The notes beneath the pieces were generated by a model. The model ran no database searches, had not been told where the DNA came from, and saw only the letters and a program-made list of their open reading frames with translations. Below are positions 51,657 through 60,379 of a stretch of DNA of 64,000 bases, piece after piece. Origin of the DNA: Falsiroseomonas sp050563545 (GTDB lineage: Bacteria > Pseudomonadota > Alphaproteobacteria > Acetobacterales > Acetobacteraceae); contig NZ_JBNXUM010000022.1 in NCBI RefSeq assembly GCF_050563545.1, forward strand, positions 1 through 64,000, read 5' to 3'. Position 1 is the first letter of the stretch, and the number at the start of each line of letters is the position of its first letter. Made by a program: the position numbers and the translations under genes.

Positions 51657-51855
51657 GCGCCAACTCCCCGATGCCGTGCGACACGGACCATCCGCGGGCG
51701 CCGAGGTCCAGCCCCCGAGGTCCGACCCCTGGCGGCCTTTACTTGATTTTCTTTGATTTACAGAGCTTTCCGCCGCAATCCCGCCCGAACGCAACGTCCA
51801 TCATGGCGTTGCGACACGGCAAATGCGCGCCTTGCAGAACGACCGGGAGATCGAC
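51657..51855. promoter_or_regulatory. Divergent control region with AT-rich direct repeats
   Basis: Within 199 bases between the FAH-family gene and tctC-like gene, positions 51738-51763 are strikingly A/T-rich for this genome. The heptamer TTGATTT occurs at 51743-51749 and 51753-51759, a spacing of 10 bases. This is one helical turn, as for a protein binding one face of the DNA. It is a candidate operator or promoter element for one or both directions. Confidence 0.5.
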
Positions 51856-52875
51856 ATGCCGCACTCGACGACGCGTCGCCACTTGATGCTGGGACTGGGT
51901 GGTCTGGCCGGCGCCGTCGCCTTGGCTCGCCCTGGACTGGCCCAGCGTGGCTGGGAGCCGAACCGTCCGGTCCAGTTCATCGTCCCGGCCGGCACCGGCG
52001 GCGGCGCCGACCAGATGGCGCGCGTCATCCAGGGCATCGTCTCGAAATACGGTCTGATGCGGCAGCCCATGGTGGTCGTGAACAAGGCCGGCGGCGCCGG
52101 CGCCGAGGGCTTCCTGGAAGCCAAGGGCGCGCGGGCCAACCCGCACGTCCTGGTCGTCACCCTGTCCAACCTCTTCACGACGCCGCTCGCGACCGGGGTG
52201 CCGTTCTCCTGGCGCGACCTGACGCCGATCTCGATGATGGCGCTGGACGAGTTCGTGCTGTGGGTGAATGCGGAAGCGCCCTTTGGAACCGCGCAGGACT
52301 TGATCGCGGCAGCGAAGCAGAACCGGCTGCGGATGGGCGGCACGGGGTCGAAGCAGGAAGACCAGATCATTACCGCCGCGATCACGCGCGCGACGGGCGC
52401 GCAGTTCGCCTATGTCCCCTTCCGCGGCGGCGGAGAGGTCGCGGTGCAGCTCGTCGGCAAGCACATCGACAGCACCGTCAACAACCCCATCGAGGCCGTG
52501 ACGCATTGGCGTTCCGGCGCGCTGCGCCCGCTCTGCGTCTTCGACAGCCAGCGCCTTTCCGGCGCCGAGAGGATGACGGAGACCATGGCCTGGCGGGACA
52601 TCCCGACGGCGAAGGAATCCGGCCTCGACGTGGAATACCTCATGCTGCGCGGCATCATGGGCGCGCCCGGCCTGAACGCCGCCCAGATCGCCTTCTACGT
52701 GGACCTGCTGGCGAAGGTGCGCGACACCCAGGAATGGCGCGACCTCATGGCGCAGGGCGCCTTCAACACCACGACAATGACCGGCGACGCCTTCCGCAGC
52801 TGGCTCGAGGCCGAGGAGACGCGGCACCGGTCGCTGATGCAGGAAGCCGGCTTCCTGGCGGGCCAGGCCTCCTGA
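51856..52875 (+). CDS. Bug/TctC-type receptor of a tripartite tricarboxylate transporter
   Basis: This 339-residue periplasmic receptor has a signal of the twin-arginine kind (TTRRHLMLGLGGLAGAVALA) ending at GLAQ. The Bug fold follows: NRPVQFIVPAGTGGGADQMA, VVVNKAGGAGAEGFLEAKGA and FAYVPFRGGGEVAVQLVGKH. It captures a carboxylate for the TctB-TctA pair encoded directly after it; its stop overlaps the tctB start by one base. The ATG at 51856 has GGGAGA in front; the ATG at 51823 is a less likely alternative. Ligand unknown, with dicarboxylates or aromatic acids most common in the family. Confidence 0.88.
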   Translation: MPHSTTRRHLMLGLGGLAGAVALARPGLAQRGWEPNRPVQFIVPAGTGGGADQMARVIQGIVSKYGLMRQPMVVVNKAGGAGAEGFLEAKGARANPHVLVVTLSNLFTTPLATGVPFSWRDLTPISMMALDEFVLWVNAEAPFGTAQDLIAAAKQNRLRMGGTGSKQEDQIITAAITRATGAQFAYVPFRGGGEVAVQLVGKHIDSTVNNPIEAVTHWRSGALRPLCVFDSQRLSGAERMTETMAWRDIPTAKESGLDVEYLMLRGIMGAPGLNAAQIAFYVDLLAKVRDTQEWRDLMAQGAFNTTTMTGDAFRSWLEAEETRHRSLMQEAGFLAGQAS

Positions 52876-53465
52876 TGCTGCAGCAGATGACGGGCCGCGA
52901 GACGCAGGACGCGCCGCGCGCGCCGGAAGGCCTGACGGCAACAGCCGAGGCCTTCGTCGCGGAGCGCCGCGACGTCGCGGGGGTCTCCACCCGCACGATG
53001 GAGATCGCGACCTCCCTTGCCTTCGCGATGGTCGGCGCGGCGGCGATCCGGGACAGCGCCCGGATCGGCGCGGGCTGGGGCACGGACGGGCCGCAATCCG
53101 GCTACTTCCCCTTCTGGATCGGGCTGTTCCTGGTGGTGGCCTCGGCGGTCAACCTGGCTGCCGTCGCGCGCAGGGCCGCGCCGCGGGACGCCGAGGGCGG
53201 GATGTTCCTGACAACCGTGCAGGCGCGCACCGTCGCGACCGTCTTCATCCCGACGGTTATCTACGTCGCGGCGATCCCCTTCACCGGGATCTATGCCGCG
53301 TCCGCCGTGCTCGTCGCCTGGTTCATGGCCCGCATGGGCGGCTTCCGCCTGACCCGCGCCATCCCCGCGGGCATCGCCACGGCGGTCGTCACCTTCGTGG
53401 TGTTCGAGATCTGGTTCCTCGTCGCCCTGCCCAAGGGTCCGATCGAAGAGTGGCTGGGCTTCTGA
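52875..53465 (+). CDS. tctB: Tripartite tricarboxylate transporter small membrane subunit TctB
   Basis: This 196-residue protein has about four hydrophobic segments in the TctB arrangement: AFAMVGAAAIRDSARIGAGW, GYFPFWIGLFLVVASAVNLA, VATVFIPTVIYVAAIPFTGI and AIPAGIATAVVTFVVFEIWF. TctB is the small membrane component of the proton- or sodium-driven TTT carrier and stabilises TctA. About 40 N-terminal residues precede the first helix and are rich in Ala, Glu and Arg. The gene overlaps its receptor gene and ends 16 bases before tctA. Confidence 0.86.
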   Translation: MLQQMTGRETQDAPRAPEGLTATAEAFVAERRDVAGVSTRTMEIATSLAFAMVGAAAIRDSARIGAGWGTDGPQSGYFPFWIGLFLVVASAVNLAAVARRAAPRDAEGGMFLTTVQARTVATVFIPTVIYVAAIPFTGIYAASAVLVAWFMARMGGFRLTRAIPAGIATAVVTFVVFEIWFLVALPKGPIEEWLGF

Positions 53466-53481
53466 CGCAGGCGACCGGACG

Positions 53482-54987
53482 ATGATGGAAAATCTCGGCC
53501 TGCTGATGCAGGGCTTCGCGGTCGCGCTCGAGCCGCACAACATGGTGCTGATGATGGTCGGCATCATCCTCGGCGTGCTGATCGGGGTGCTTCCGGGACT
53601 TGGCGGAGCCAATGGCATCGCGATCCTGCTGCCGCTGACGTTCTCGATGTCCCCGGTCTCGGCGGTGATCATGCTGTCCTGCATCTACTGGGGCGCGCTG
53701 TTCGGCGGCGCCATCACCTCGATCCTGTTCAACATCCCGGGCGAGCCCTGGAGCGTGGCCACCACCTTCGACGGCTACCCCATGGCGCAGCAGGGCAAGG
53801 CGGGCGAGGCGCTGACGGCGGCCTTCACCTCGTCCTTCGTCGGCGCCTTCGTGGCCGTGGTGATGATCACCTTCGTCGCGCCCATCGTCGCGGGCTTCGC
53901 GCTGCGCTTCGGCCCGCCCGAATTCTTCGCCGTGATGTTCCTGTCCTTCGCCGCCTTCGTCGGCATGGGGCGCGGCAGCCCGCTCAAGACCGTCATGGCG
54001 ATGATGCTGGGCTTCCTGCTGGCCGCGGTCGGCATGGACACCATGACCGGCCAGTTGCGGATGACCTTCGGCCAGACCGAGATGATCCGCGGCTTCGACT
54101 TCCTCGTCGCGGTGATCGGCCTGTTCGGCATCAGCGAGATCCTGTCCTCGATCGAGGATGGGCTGCGCTTCAAGGGCCAGAAGGCCAGGATCGACATGCA
54201 GGTCGTGCTGCGCACCTGGAAGGAGCTGCCGAAGCACTGGGTGATCAGCCTTCGCTCGTCGCTGGTGGGCTGCTGGATGGGCATCACGCCGGCCGGCGCG
54301 ACGCCGGCGAGCTTCATGAGCTATGGCATAGCGCGGCGGATGTCGAAGCATGGACGCGATTTCGGCAAGGGCCGGATCGAGGGCGTGGTCGCGCCGGAAA
54401 CCGCTGCCCATGCCGCCGGCACCTCCGCGCTGCTGCCGATGCTGACGCTGGGCGTGCCGGGGTCGCCGACGGCCGCCGTGCTGCTGGGCGGCCTCATCAT
54501 GTGGGGGCTGCAGCCGGGTCCGATGCTCTTCGTGGAGCAGAAGGATTTCGTCTGGGGTCTGATCGCGTCGATGTATCTCGGCAATGTCGCGGGGCTGCTG
54601 ATCGTGCTGGTGGCGGTGCCCTGGTTCGCCGCGATCCTGCGCGTGCCTTTCAGCATCATCGCGGCGCTGATCCTGGTGGTCTGCGCGATCGGCGCCTACA
54701 CCGTCAGCAACGCCGAGTTCGATATCGTGCTGATGCTGGTCTTCGGCGTGATCGGCTATGTCCTGAAGAAGCTCGACTATCCGCTCGCACCGCTCGTCCT
54801 CGCGCTGGTGCTGGGCGACCGGACGGAAGAGGCCTTTCGCCAGTCCCTGCTGATCAGCCAGGGCGACCTGTCCATCTTCTTTCACAACTGGCTCTCGGGC
54901 GGGATCATGGCGGCGGGCATCATGCTGCTGGCCTGGCCGCTGATCGCCTCCATCTGGCCGCGACGGTCGCAGCCGGCCGTCGCCTGA
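53482..54987 (+). CDS. tctA: Tripartite tricarboxylate transporter large membrane subunit TctA
   Basis: This 501-residue carrier has about eleven or twelve hydrophobic segments and the two family motifs: GVLPGLGGANGIAILLPLTF near residue 38 and, in the second half, a GVAPETAAHAAGTSALLPML-like segment with TLGVPGSPTAAVLLGGL. It transports the acid bound by the preceding receptor. Together the three genes form a complete TTT system. The FAH-family gene diverges upstream. The amidohydrolase gene converges downstream, one base away. Confidence 0.93.
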   Translation: MMENLGLLMQGFAVALEPHNMVLMMVGIILGVLIGVLPGLGGANGIAILLPLTFSMSPVSAVIMLSCIYWGALFGGAITSILFNIPGEPWSVATTFDGYPMAQQGKAGEALTAAFTSSFVGAFVAVVMITFVAPIVAGFALRFGPPEFFAVMFLSFAAFVGMGRGSPLKTVMAMMLGFLLAAVGMDTMTGQLRMTFGQTEMIRGFDFLVAVIGLFGISEILSSIEDGLRFKGQKARIDMQVVLRTWKELPKHWVISLRSSLVGCWMGITPAGATPASFMSYGIARRMSKHGRDFGKGRIEGVVAPETAAHAAGTSALLPMLTLGVPGSPTAAVLLGGLIMWGLQPGPMLFVEQKDFVWGLIASMYLGNVAGLLIVLVAVPWFAAILRVPFSIIAALILVVCAIGAYTVSNAEFDIVLMLVFGVIGYVLKKLDYPLAPLVLALVLGDRTEEAFRQSLLISQGDLSIFFHNWLSGGIMAAGIMLLAWPLIASIWPRRSQPAVA

Positions 54988-54988
54988 C

Positions 54989-56254
54989 CTACCAGCCGGC
55001 GGCGCGCATCGCCCCGACAAGCGCGGCCTCGTCCTGATCCACTAGGATGTGGCCGCGCTTCCTGACCACGCCATCCACGATCACGTCGCGGACGCTGCGC
55101 GGCGAGGCGCTGTAGAGGACATTCGCCGCCGGGTCATGCGCCGGCGCCATCTCCAGCCGGTCGAGGTCGAGCACGACGAGGTCGGCGCGCTTGCCGACCT
55201 CCACGCTGCCGACGAGGTGGTCCATGCCAAGCACCCGCGCGCCCTCGATGGTGAGCATCCGGATCATGGTCCGCACCGGCAGCGCGGTCGGATCACCCGC
55301 GTTCATCTTGCCGACCAGCGCCGCGAGCCGCGCTTCCCAGATCATGTCCATGCTGTTGTCGGACGCCGTCCAGTCCGTGCCGAGCCCGACCGGCACGCGC
55401 CCGGCGTAGCGGTGCAGCGGGATGGTGCGCGCCTCGATCTTCAGGTTGCTCGCGGGGCAATGCGCGATGGCGGTGCCGTCGGCGATCCAGCCCTCGATCT
55501 CCTCCTCATCCAGGTAGATCGCATGCGCGGCGACGACGTCCGGCCCGGTCACTCCGGCGCGGCGCAGGCATTCCAGCGCGCCGGAGTGACCGCGCGCACG
55601 CACCGCCGCGACCTCCGGCGCGGATTGCGCGACATGGAGGAAGACCCGCGCACCCGCGGCCCTCGCCCGCGTCGCGCATTCCGCGAGCAACTCGTCGGAG
55701 CAGGAATCCAGCGCATGCGGCGCCACGCCCGCCGTCACGCGCGACCGCGCGGGGTCGGCGCCGTAGCGGTCGAGCAGCCGCTCCGTCTCGCCCCAGGCTT
55801 CCGCCGCGCGCTTCTCCGTGATGGTGGAGCCGACCACCGCGCGGATCCCGCTCGCCTCGATGACCGGCGCGAGCCGATCCATTGCGGCCAGGCGATCCGC
55901 GATGCAGGTCACGCCATTCGCCAGGAACTCCGCGCACGCCGCACGCAGCGAAAGCGCGTAGTCCGCGGGGCCGAAGCGCTCCTCGCCCGGCACCTTGTAG
56001 GCGCCGGCCCAGAACTCGCGCGGCAGATCCTCGGCCAGGCCGCGGAACAGCGCGGTCGCGGCATGGGTGTGGACGTTGACGAAGCCCGGCATCACCAAGC
56101 CGCGAGAACAGTCCATCACCTCGTCGCCCGGCCGGACCAGGCGGGGACCGATCGCGGCGATGGAGTCGCCCTCCACCCGCACATCCACCGCCCGCAGCAG
56201 GCGGTCCGCGGCATCCACGGTCAGCACCGTCGCGTCCCGAAGCACCAGCGCCAT
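54989..56254 (-). CDS. Amidohydrolase (deaminase-type, metal-dependent)
   Basis: This 421-residue enzyme belongs to the deaminase branch of the amidohydrolase superfamily. It has the metal ligands in FVNVHTHAATALFRGLAED (HxH), VFLHVAQS (His), VVAAHAIYL (His) and GLGTDWTASDN (Asp). Its nearest relatives by motif are methylthioadenosine/S-adenosylhomocysteine deaminase, chlorohydrolases and SsnA-like proteins, which act on aminated or halogenated purines and triazines. The ATG at 56254 starts the conserved region. It diverges from the ABC transporter operon across a motif-rich region, which suggests the transporter brings in its substrate. Confidence 0.85.
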   Translation of the reverse strand: MALVLRDATVLTVDAADRLLRAVDVRVEGDSIAAIGPRLVRPGDEVMDCSRGLVMPGFVNVHTHAATALFRGLAEDLPREFWAGAYKVPGEERFGPADYALSLRAACAEFLANGVTCIADRLAAMDRLAPVIEASGIRAVVGSTITEKRAAEAWGETERLLDRYGADPARSRVTAGVAPHALDSCSDELLAECATRARAAGARVFLHVAQSAPEVAAVRARGHSGALECLRRAGVTGPDVVAAHAIYLDEEEIEGWIADGTAIAHCPASNLKIEARTIPLHRYAGRVPVGLGTDWTASDNSMDMIWEARLAALVGKMNAGDPTALPVRTMIRMLTIEGARVLGMDHLVGSVEVGKRADLVVLDLDRLEMAPAHDPAANVLYSASPRSVRDVIVDGVVRKRGHILVDQDEAALVGAMRAAGW

Positions 56255-56414
56255 GCGCGCCTCCAACCGCTTGAACGCGATTGCGTTCGAAGATTTCGCA
56301 CGCGAACGCCGCATATCAGCACTTTCGCGAACGCCCCTCCCATGCCTAGCATCAGGCAGGCGCGCACCGCCAACCCGGCGGGCCGCGGTTCGGCATGGAC
56401 AGGGAGCGACTCCT
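56255..56414. promoter_or_regulatory. Divergent operator region with repeated GAACGC boxes
   Basis: Four GAACGC hexamers lie in 62 bases: 56273-56278, 56283-56288 (inverted), 56304-56309 and 56329-56334. The first two form an inverted repeat around GATT. The third is part of TTCGC-AC-GCGAA (56295-56306) and the fourth of the perfect TTCGCGAA (56324-56331). The region separates the amidohydrolase gene from the transporter operon and is a strong candidate for a shared regulator site, perhaps bound by the LysR protein at 62.3 kb. A ribosome-binding site, AGGGAGCG, lies at 56401-56408. Confidence 0.6.
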
Positions 56415-57419
56415 ATGGCGATCGGGCGCAGGACCCTCATGGCATCGGCCGCGGCAGCGACCGGCGCCTTCCTCGACGTGGACGCGAAGGCGCAGGGCCG
56501 CACGGTGGTGAACCTGCAGCTGGGCTGGCTGCTCTCGGGCAACCAGATCGGCGAGGTCTGCGCCAAGCAGCTCGGCTACTACGATCAGGAAGGGCTGGAG
56601 CTGCGCTTCCAGGCCGGCGGCCCGAGCATCGACGGTGTCGCCGTCGTCGCCTCCGGCCGGTTCGAGGTCGGCCAGGTCTCCTCCTCGCCCTCGCTGATGC
56701 TGGCCTCGTCCCAGGACCTGCCGATCCGCTGCTTCGCCGCCGGCGCGCAGGTGCATCCCTTCAGCTACATCTCGCGTTCCTCGAAGCCGGTGCGCGAGCC
56801 GCGCGACCTCATCGGCAAGAAGGTCGGCACGCAGTCCACCGCGGTGATCCTGCTGCGTGCAATGCTGGCGAAGCACAGCATCCCGGAGAACCAGGTCCAG
56901 GTCGTCCCGATGGGCGCCGACATGTCGCCGCTGATGACGGGCCAGGTGGATGTGGTCACGGGCTGGTTGACCAACACCAGCGCGATGAAGGTGATCCCCG
57001 ATCCCGTCATCATGCGGCTGTGGGACACCGGCGTGCGCCTGTACGCCCTGCCCTATTACGCGACGGCGCAGACGATCGAGCGCCGCGCTGACGTGCTGGC
57101 GAAGTTCCTGCGCGCCTCCGGGCGCGGCTGGGCCTATGCGCACGCGAACCGCGACGCCGCGACGGACATGCTGGTGAAGGAGTTCACCAACCTCAACCGC
57201 GCGGAGGAGCGCGAGGCGCTGGACGTGATGCTTGAATACGCCTTCAGCAGCCGCACGCTGGCCGAGGGCTGGGGCACGATGGATCCGCAGGTCTGGCGCG
57301 AGCAGATCGAGCTCTATGCGCAGCTCGGCCAGTTCGCCCGCCGCACGCCGCGGCTCGAGGAAGTGATGACGATGGAAATCCTGCGGATGACGGGGGACAT
57401 GCGCCCGAAGATCGGTTGA
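56415..57419 (+). CDS. ABC transporter substrate-binding protein, nitrate/taurine (NMT1) type
   Basis: This 334-residue protein has a short export signal, MAIGRRTLMASAAAATGAFL. Its mature part matches the SsuA/TauA/ThiY-like family: VNLQLGWLLSGNQIGEVCAK, GLELRFQAGGPSIDGVAVVA and a second lobe with LIGKKVGTQSTAVILLRAML. These receptors bind sulfonates, nitrate, pyrimidine precursors or aromatic compounds. It heads an operon with the ATPase and permease, forming a complete importer. The ATPase gene starts on the last base of its stop codon (TGATG). Confidence 0.86.
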   Translation: MAIGRRTLMASAAAATGAFLDVDAKAQGRTVVNLQLGWLLSGNQIGEVCAKQLGYYDQEGLELRFQAGGPSIDGVAVVASGRFEVGQVSSSPSLMLASSQDLPIRCFAAGAQVHPFSYISRSSKPVREPRDLIGKKVGTQSTAVILLRAMLAKHSIPENQVQVVPMGADMSPLMTGQVDVVTGWLTNTSAMKVIPDPVIMRLWDTGVRLYALPYYATAQTIERRADVLAKFLRASGRGWAYAHANRDAATDMLVKEFTNLNRAEEREALDVMLEYAFSSRTLAEGWGTMDPQVWREQIELYAQLGQFARRTPRLEEVMTMEILRMTGDMRPKIG

Positions 57420-58192
57420 TGACTCCTGCCGTAGACTGCCGCAACGTCACTGTCCGCTTCGTCACGGACAGGCGGACGGTGACCGCGTTGCACGACGTCT
57501 CCTTCGACGTCGAGGCCGGGGGGTTCCTCGCACTTCTGGGCCCGTCGGGCTGCGGCAAGTCCACGCTGCTGCGCGTGGTGGCGGACCTGGTTCAGCCCTC
57601 GTCGGGTTCCGCTGCGGTGTTCGGCACCACGCCGGCCGAGGCGCGCGCGGCCCGTGCCCTCGGCTTCGTCTTCCAGGACGCGGCGCTGCTGCCCTGGCGG
57701 ACGGCGATCCAGAATGTCGAGCTGCCGCTGGAAGTCGGCGGCAAGCGCAGCCTGCCCGCCGGCGCGCCGACGCCGAAGGAACTGCTGAAGCTCGTCGGGC
57801 TCGAGGGCTGGGAGAACAGCTTCCCGCATGAGCTCTCCGGCGGCATGCGCCAGCGCGTCTCCATCGCGCGCGCACTGCTCGGCGGGCCGCGGCTGCTGCT
57901 GATGGACGAGCCCTTCGGCGCGCTGGACGAGATCACCCGCGACCGGCTGAACGAGGAGCTCCGCCGCATCTGGGCCGAGACCGGCACGACCATCCTCTTC
58001 GTCACGCATTCCGTCTACGAGGCCGTCTTCGTCGGCGAGCAGGTGCTGGTGCTCGCCGCCAATCCCGGCCGCGTCGCCGCGCGCGTCGAGGTCGAGCTGC
58101 CGCGCGATCGCGACCTGGCCATCCGCGAGACGCCTGAGTTCATCCGCATCGTCGCGGGCCTCCGCGACGCCATGGGACGCCGCGCCGCATGA
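57419..58192 (+). CDS. ABC transporter ATP-binding protein, nitrate/sulfonate type
   Basis: This 257-residue ATPase has a Walker A (LLGPSGCGKSTLLRVVA), Q-loop (FVFQDAALLPWR), signature (ELSGGMRQRVSIARAL), Walker B (LLLMDEPFGALDE) and switch His (ILFVTHSVYEA). It belongs to the SsuB/TauB group, which pairs with NMT1-type receptors. The ATG at 57419 is used; a TTG one codon upstream is also possible. The gene ends by overlapping the permease start (ATGA). Confidence 0.94.
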   Translation: MTPAVDCRNVTVRFVTDRRTVTALHDVSFDVEAGGFLALLGPSGCGKSTLLRVVADLVQPSSGSAAVFGTTPAEARAARALGFVFQDAALLPWRTAIQNVELPLEVGGKRSLPAGAPTPKELLKLVGLEGWENSFPHELSGGMRQRVSIARALLGGPRLLLMDEPFGALDEITRDRLNEELRRIWAETGTTILFVTHSVYEAVFVGEQVLVLAANPGRVAARVEVELPRDRDLAIRETPEFIRIVAGLRDAMGRRAA

Positions 58193-59022
58193 GCACGACA
58201 ACGGTCGACACCGCCGATCCTGGCCTGCGCGCGGCCGAGGAAGCCTATCACCGCAAGCAGCGGCGCCTGGCCTGGCGCCGGCGCATCCTGCCGGTCACGG
58301 GCATCGCGGGCTTCATCGGCCTCTGGGCTTTCATCGTCTGGTTCTGGGAGGTGCCGCGCTTCGTCGCGCCATCGCCCGCGATGGTCGTCGCCACGCTGGG
58401 GGAGAAGTGGCCGGTCCTGCTGCAGAACCTGGTGCCGACCGCGATCGAGGCGCTGTCGGGCTTCGCGCTCGGCAACCTCGCCGCCATCGTCATCGCGACG
58501 GTCTTCGTGCATCGCAAGACCGTGGAGGAGGCGTTCTTTCCCGTCGTCGTGCTGATCAACACCATCCCCGTCGTCGCCAAGGCGCCGATCCTGGTGCTGC
58601 TGATGGGCAACGGGATGGAGCCGAAGATCGCGATCGCCGCGCTGATCTGCTTCTTCCCCACGCTAGTGAACATGGTCCGCGGCCTGGAATCCGTGAACCC
58701 GCAGGCGATGGAGCTGATGCGCGTGCTCTCGGCCAGCGAGCGAGAGGTCTTCTTCAAGCTGCGCCTGCGCAACTCGATCCCCTACCTGTTCTCGGCGCTC
58801 AAGATCGCGGCGAGCACGGCGGTGATCGGCGCGATCGTCGGCGAGTGGATCGGATCCACCTATGGCATCGGCGCCCTGATCATCCAGTCCATGTACAATT
58901 TCGACAGCCCGATGCTCTACGCCACGGTGATCGTGGGCAGCGGCTTCTCCGTGCTGTTCTTCGCCGTGATCGCCGGCGCAGAGCGCTTTTTTGTGCGCTG
59001 GCAGCCTTCGAACCCCGTCTGA
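58189..59022 (+). CDS. ABC transporter permease, nitrate/sulfonate type
   Basis: This 277-residue membrane protein has about six helices and the EAA-loop of SsuC-type permeases, here MELMRVLSASEREVFFKLRL followed by RNSIPYLFSALKIAAS. The segment AIVGEWIGSTYGIGALIIQS is also typical. It forms the channel of the importer with the preceding receptor and ATPase. The FAD oxidoreductase gene begins 10 bases later, so transport and degradation genes are in one transcript. Confidence 0.9.
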   Translation: MSTTTVDTADPGLRAAEEAYHRKQRRLAWRRRILPVTGIAGFIGLWAFIVWFWEVPRFVAPSPAMVVATLGEKWPVLLQNLVPTAIEALSGFALGNLAAIVIATVFVHRKTVEEAFFPVVVLINTIPVVAKAPILVLLMGNGMEPKIAIAALICFFPTLVNMVRGLESVNPQAMELMRVLSASEREVFFKLRLRNSIPYLFSALKIAASTAVIGAIVGEWIGSTYGIGALIIQSMYNFDSPMLYATVIVGSGFSVLFFAVIAGAERFFVRWQPSNPV

Positions 59023-59032
59023 GGAAACGCCC

Positions 59033-60379
59033 ATGACCGACCGGATCACCGAATCCGCGCGAGAGGCCACGGTCGTCGCGCGCAGCGATGTCGTCGTCGT
59101 CGGCGGCGGCCCCGCCGGCTTCTCCGCCGCCATCGCCGCGCGGCGCGAGGGCGCGTCCGTCACGCTGATCGAGCGCTACCCCTATCTCGGCGGGCTCGCC
59201 GCCGGCGGCATGGTCCTCGTGCTGGACGACATGCACAACGGTGATCAGATCACCACGACCGGCATCTGCATGGAGATGATCGAGCGCATGGCGCGCGTCG
59301 ACGCCTGCGTCTATCCCCCGGAAGCCGAGCGCCTCGGCACGGTCGAGATGCACCGGAAATGGGCGAGCTGGGGCCTGTTCGACTTCCGCGCCGGCGGCAA
59401 GGTGCAGCCCATCGTCATGGCGGCCGCCTTCGACCCCGATGGATGGAAGCGCGTCTCGAACGAGATGATTTCCGAAACCGGCGTGGATGTGCGGCTGAAC
59501 TCCTGGTTCTCCCGCGCGGTGATGGACGGCAATCGCATCACCGGCGTGATCTGCGAGACCAAGGAAGGCCGCCAGGCCATCATGGGCGACGTCGTCGTGG
59601 ACGCGACCGGCGACCTCGATGTCGCGGCCGCGGCCGGCAGCCCCTTCACCCATGGAAGCTACATGCTGACCACCGTCTTCCGCCTCGGCGGGGTGGACGC
59701 CGACACGGCGGAACGCTTCCGGTGGGAGGAGCCGGAGAAATTCGCCGCGCTCGACAAGCAGGCCAAGAAGATCATCGGCGGATCCTGGGACCGCTGGTGG
59801 CTGCGCACGCCGCTGCCTGGCGTCGTCTGGTGCAACTGCCCGCACATGGTGGGGCTCGACGGCATCAGCGTCGCGGACACGACGAAGGCCGATTTCGAGG
59901 GCCGCAAGCGCATCTACGCCATGGTGGACTTCATCCGCGCCAGCATGCCGGGTTTCGCGGGCTGCTATGTCATCGACGTCGCGCCCCAGCTTGGCATCCG
60001 TCAGACCCGGCTGCTCGTCGGGGACTATGTCGTGACCAAGGAAGACGTGATGGACCGCGTCTGGTTCGCCGACACGGTGGCGCGCGGCCGCGATTACTAC
60101 ACGCCCTACCGATCCATGCTGCCCAAGGGGATCGACGGCATGGTCGTCGCGGGACGCCACTACTCCGCGACGGAATCCGCCCAGAAGAACTCGCGGGAGA
60201 TCCCGCCCTGCATGGCTATGGGCCAGTCCGCCGGCGTCGCCGCGGCGCTGGCGGCCAGCCGCGGCACCTCGCTGCGCAACATCCCGGTCGCCGAGATCTG
60301 CGCGAAGGTGCGTGCCCAGGGCGGCGATCCCGGCGACGTGCCTTCCGCCAACGCCAAGCTTCTGGAGAAGGCGGCATGA
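59033..60379 (+). CDS. FAD-dependent oxidoreductase (FAD_oxidored, PF12831-like)
   Basis: This 448-residue flavoprotein begins with the dinucleotide-binding DVVVVGGGPAGFSAAIAARR and continues TLIERYPYLGGLAAGGMVLV, the latter typical of the FAD_oxidored family. The C-terminal part has IDGMVVAGRHYSATESAQKN and MAMGQSAGVAAALAASRG, which contact FAD. No cysteine cluster for iron-sulfur binding is seen. The reaction is unknown; the family includes many uncharacterised dehydrogenases. It follows the ABC transporter and precedes a CoA transferase and hydratase, so it probably acts on the imported compound. Confidence 0.84.
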   Translation: MTDRITESAREATVVARSDVVVVGGGPAGFSAAIAARREGASVTLIERYPYLGGLAAGGMVLVLDDMHNGDQITTTGICMEMIERMARVDACVYPPEAERLGTVEMHRKWASWGLFDFRAGGKVQPIVMAAAFDPDGWKRVSNEMISETGVDVRLNSWFSRAVMDGNRITGVICETKEGRQAIMGDVVVDATGDLDVAAAAGSPFTHGSYMLTTVFRLGGVDADTAERFRWEEPEKFAALDKQAKKIIGGSWDRWWLRTPLPGVVWCNCPHMVGLDGISVADTTKADFEGRKRIYAMVDFIRASMPGFAGCYVIDVAPQLGIRQTRLLVGDYVVTKEDVMDRVWFADTVARGRDYYTPYRSMLPKGIDGMVVAGRHYSATESAQKNSREIPPCMAMGQSAGVAAALAASRGTSLRNIPVAEICAKVRAQGGDPGDVPSANAKLLEKAA

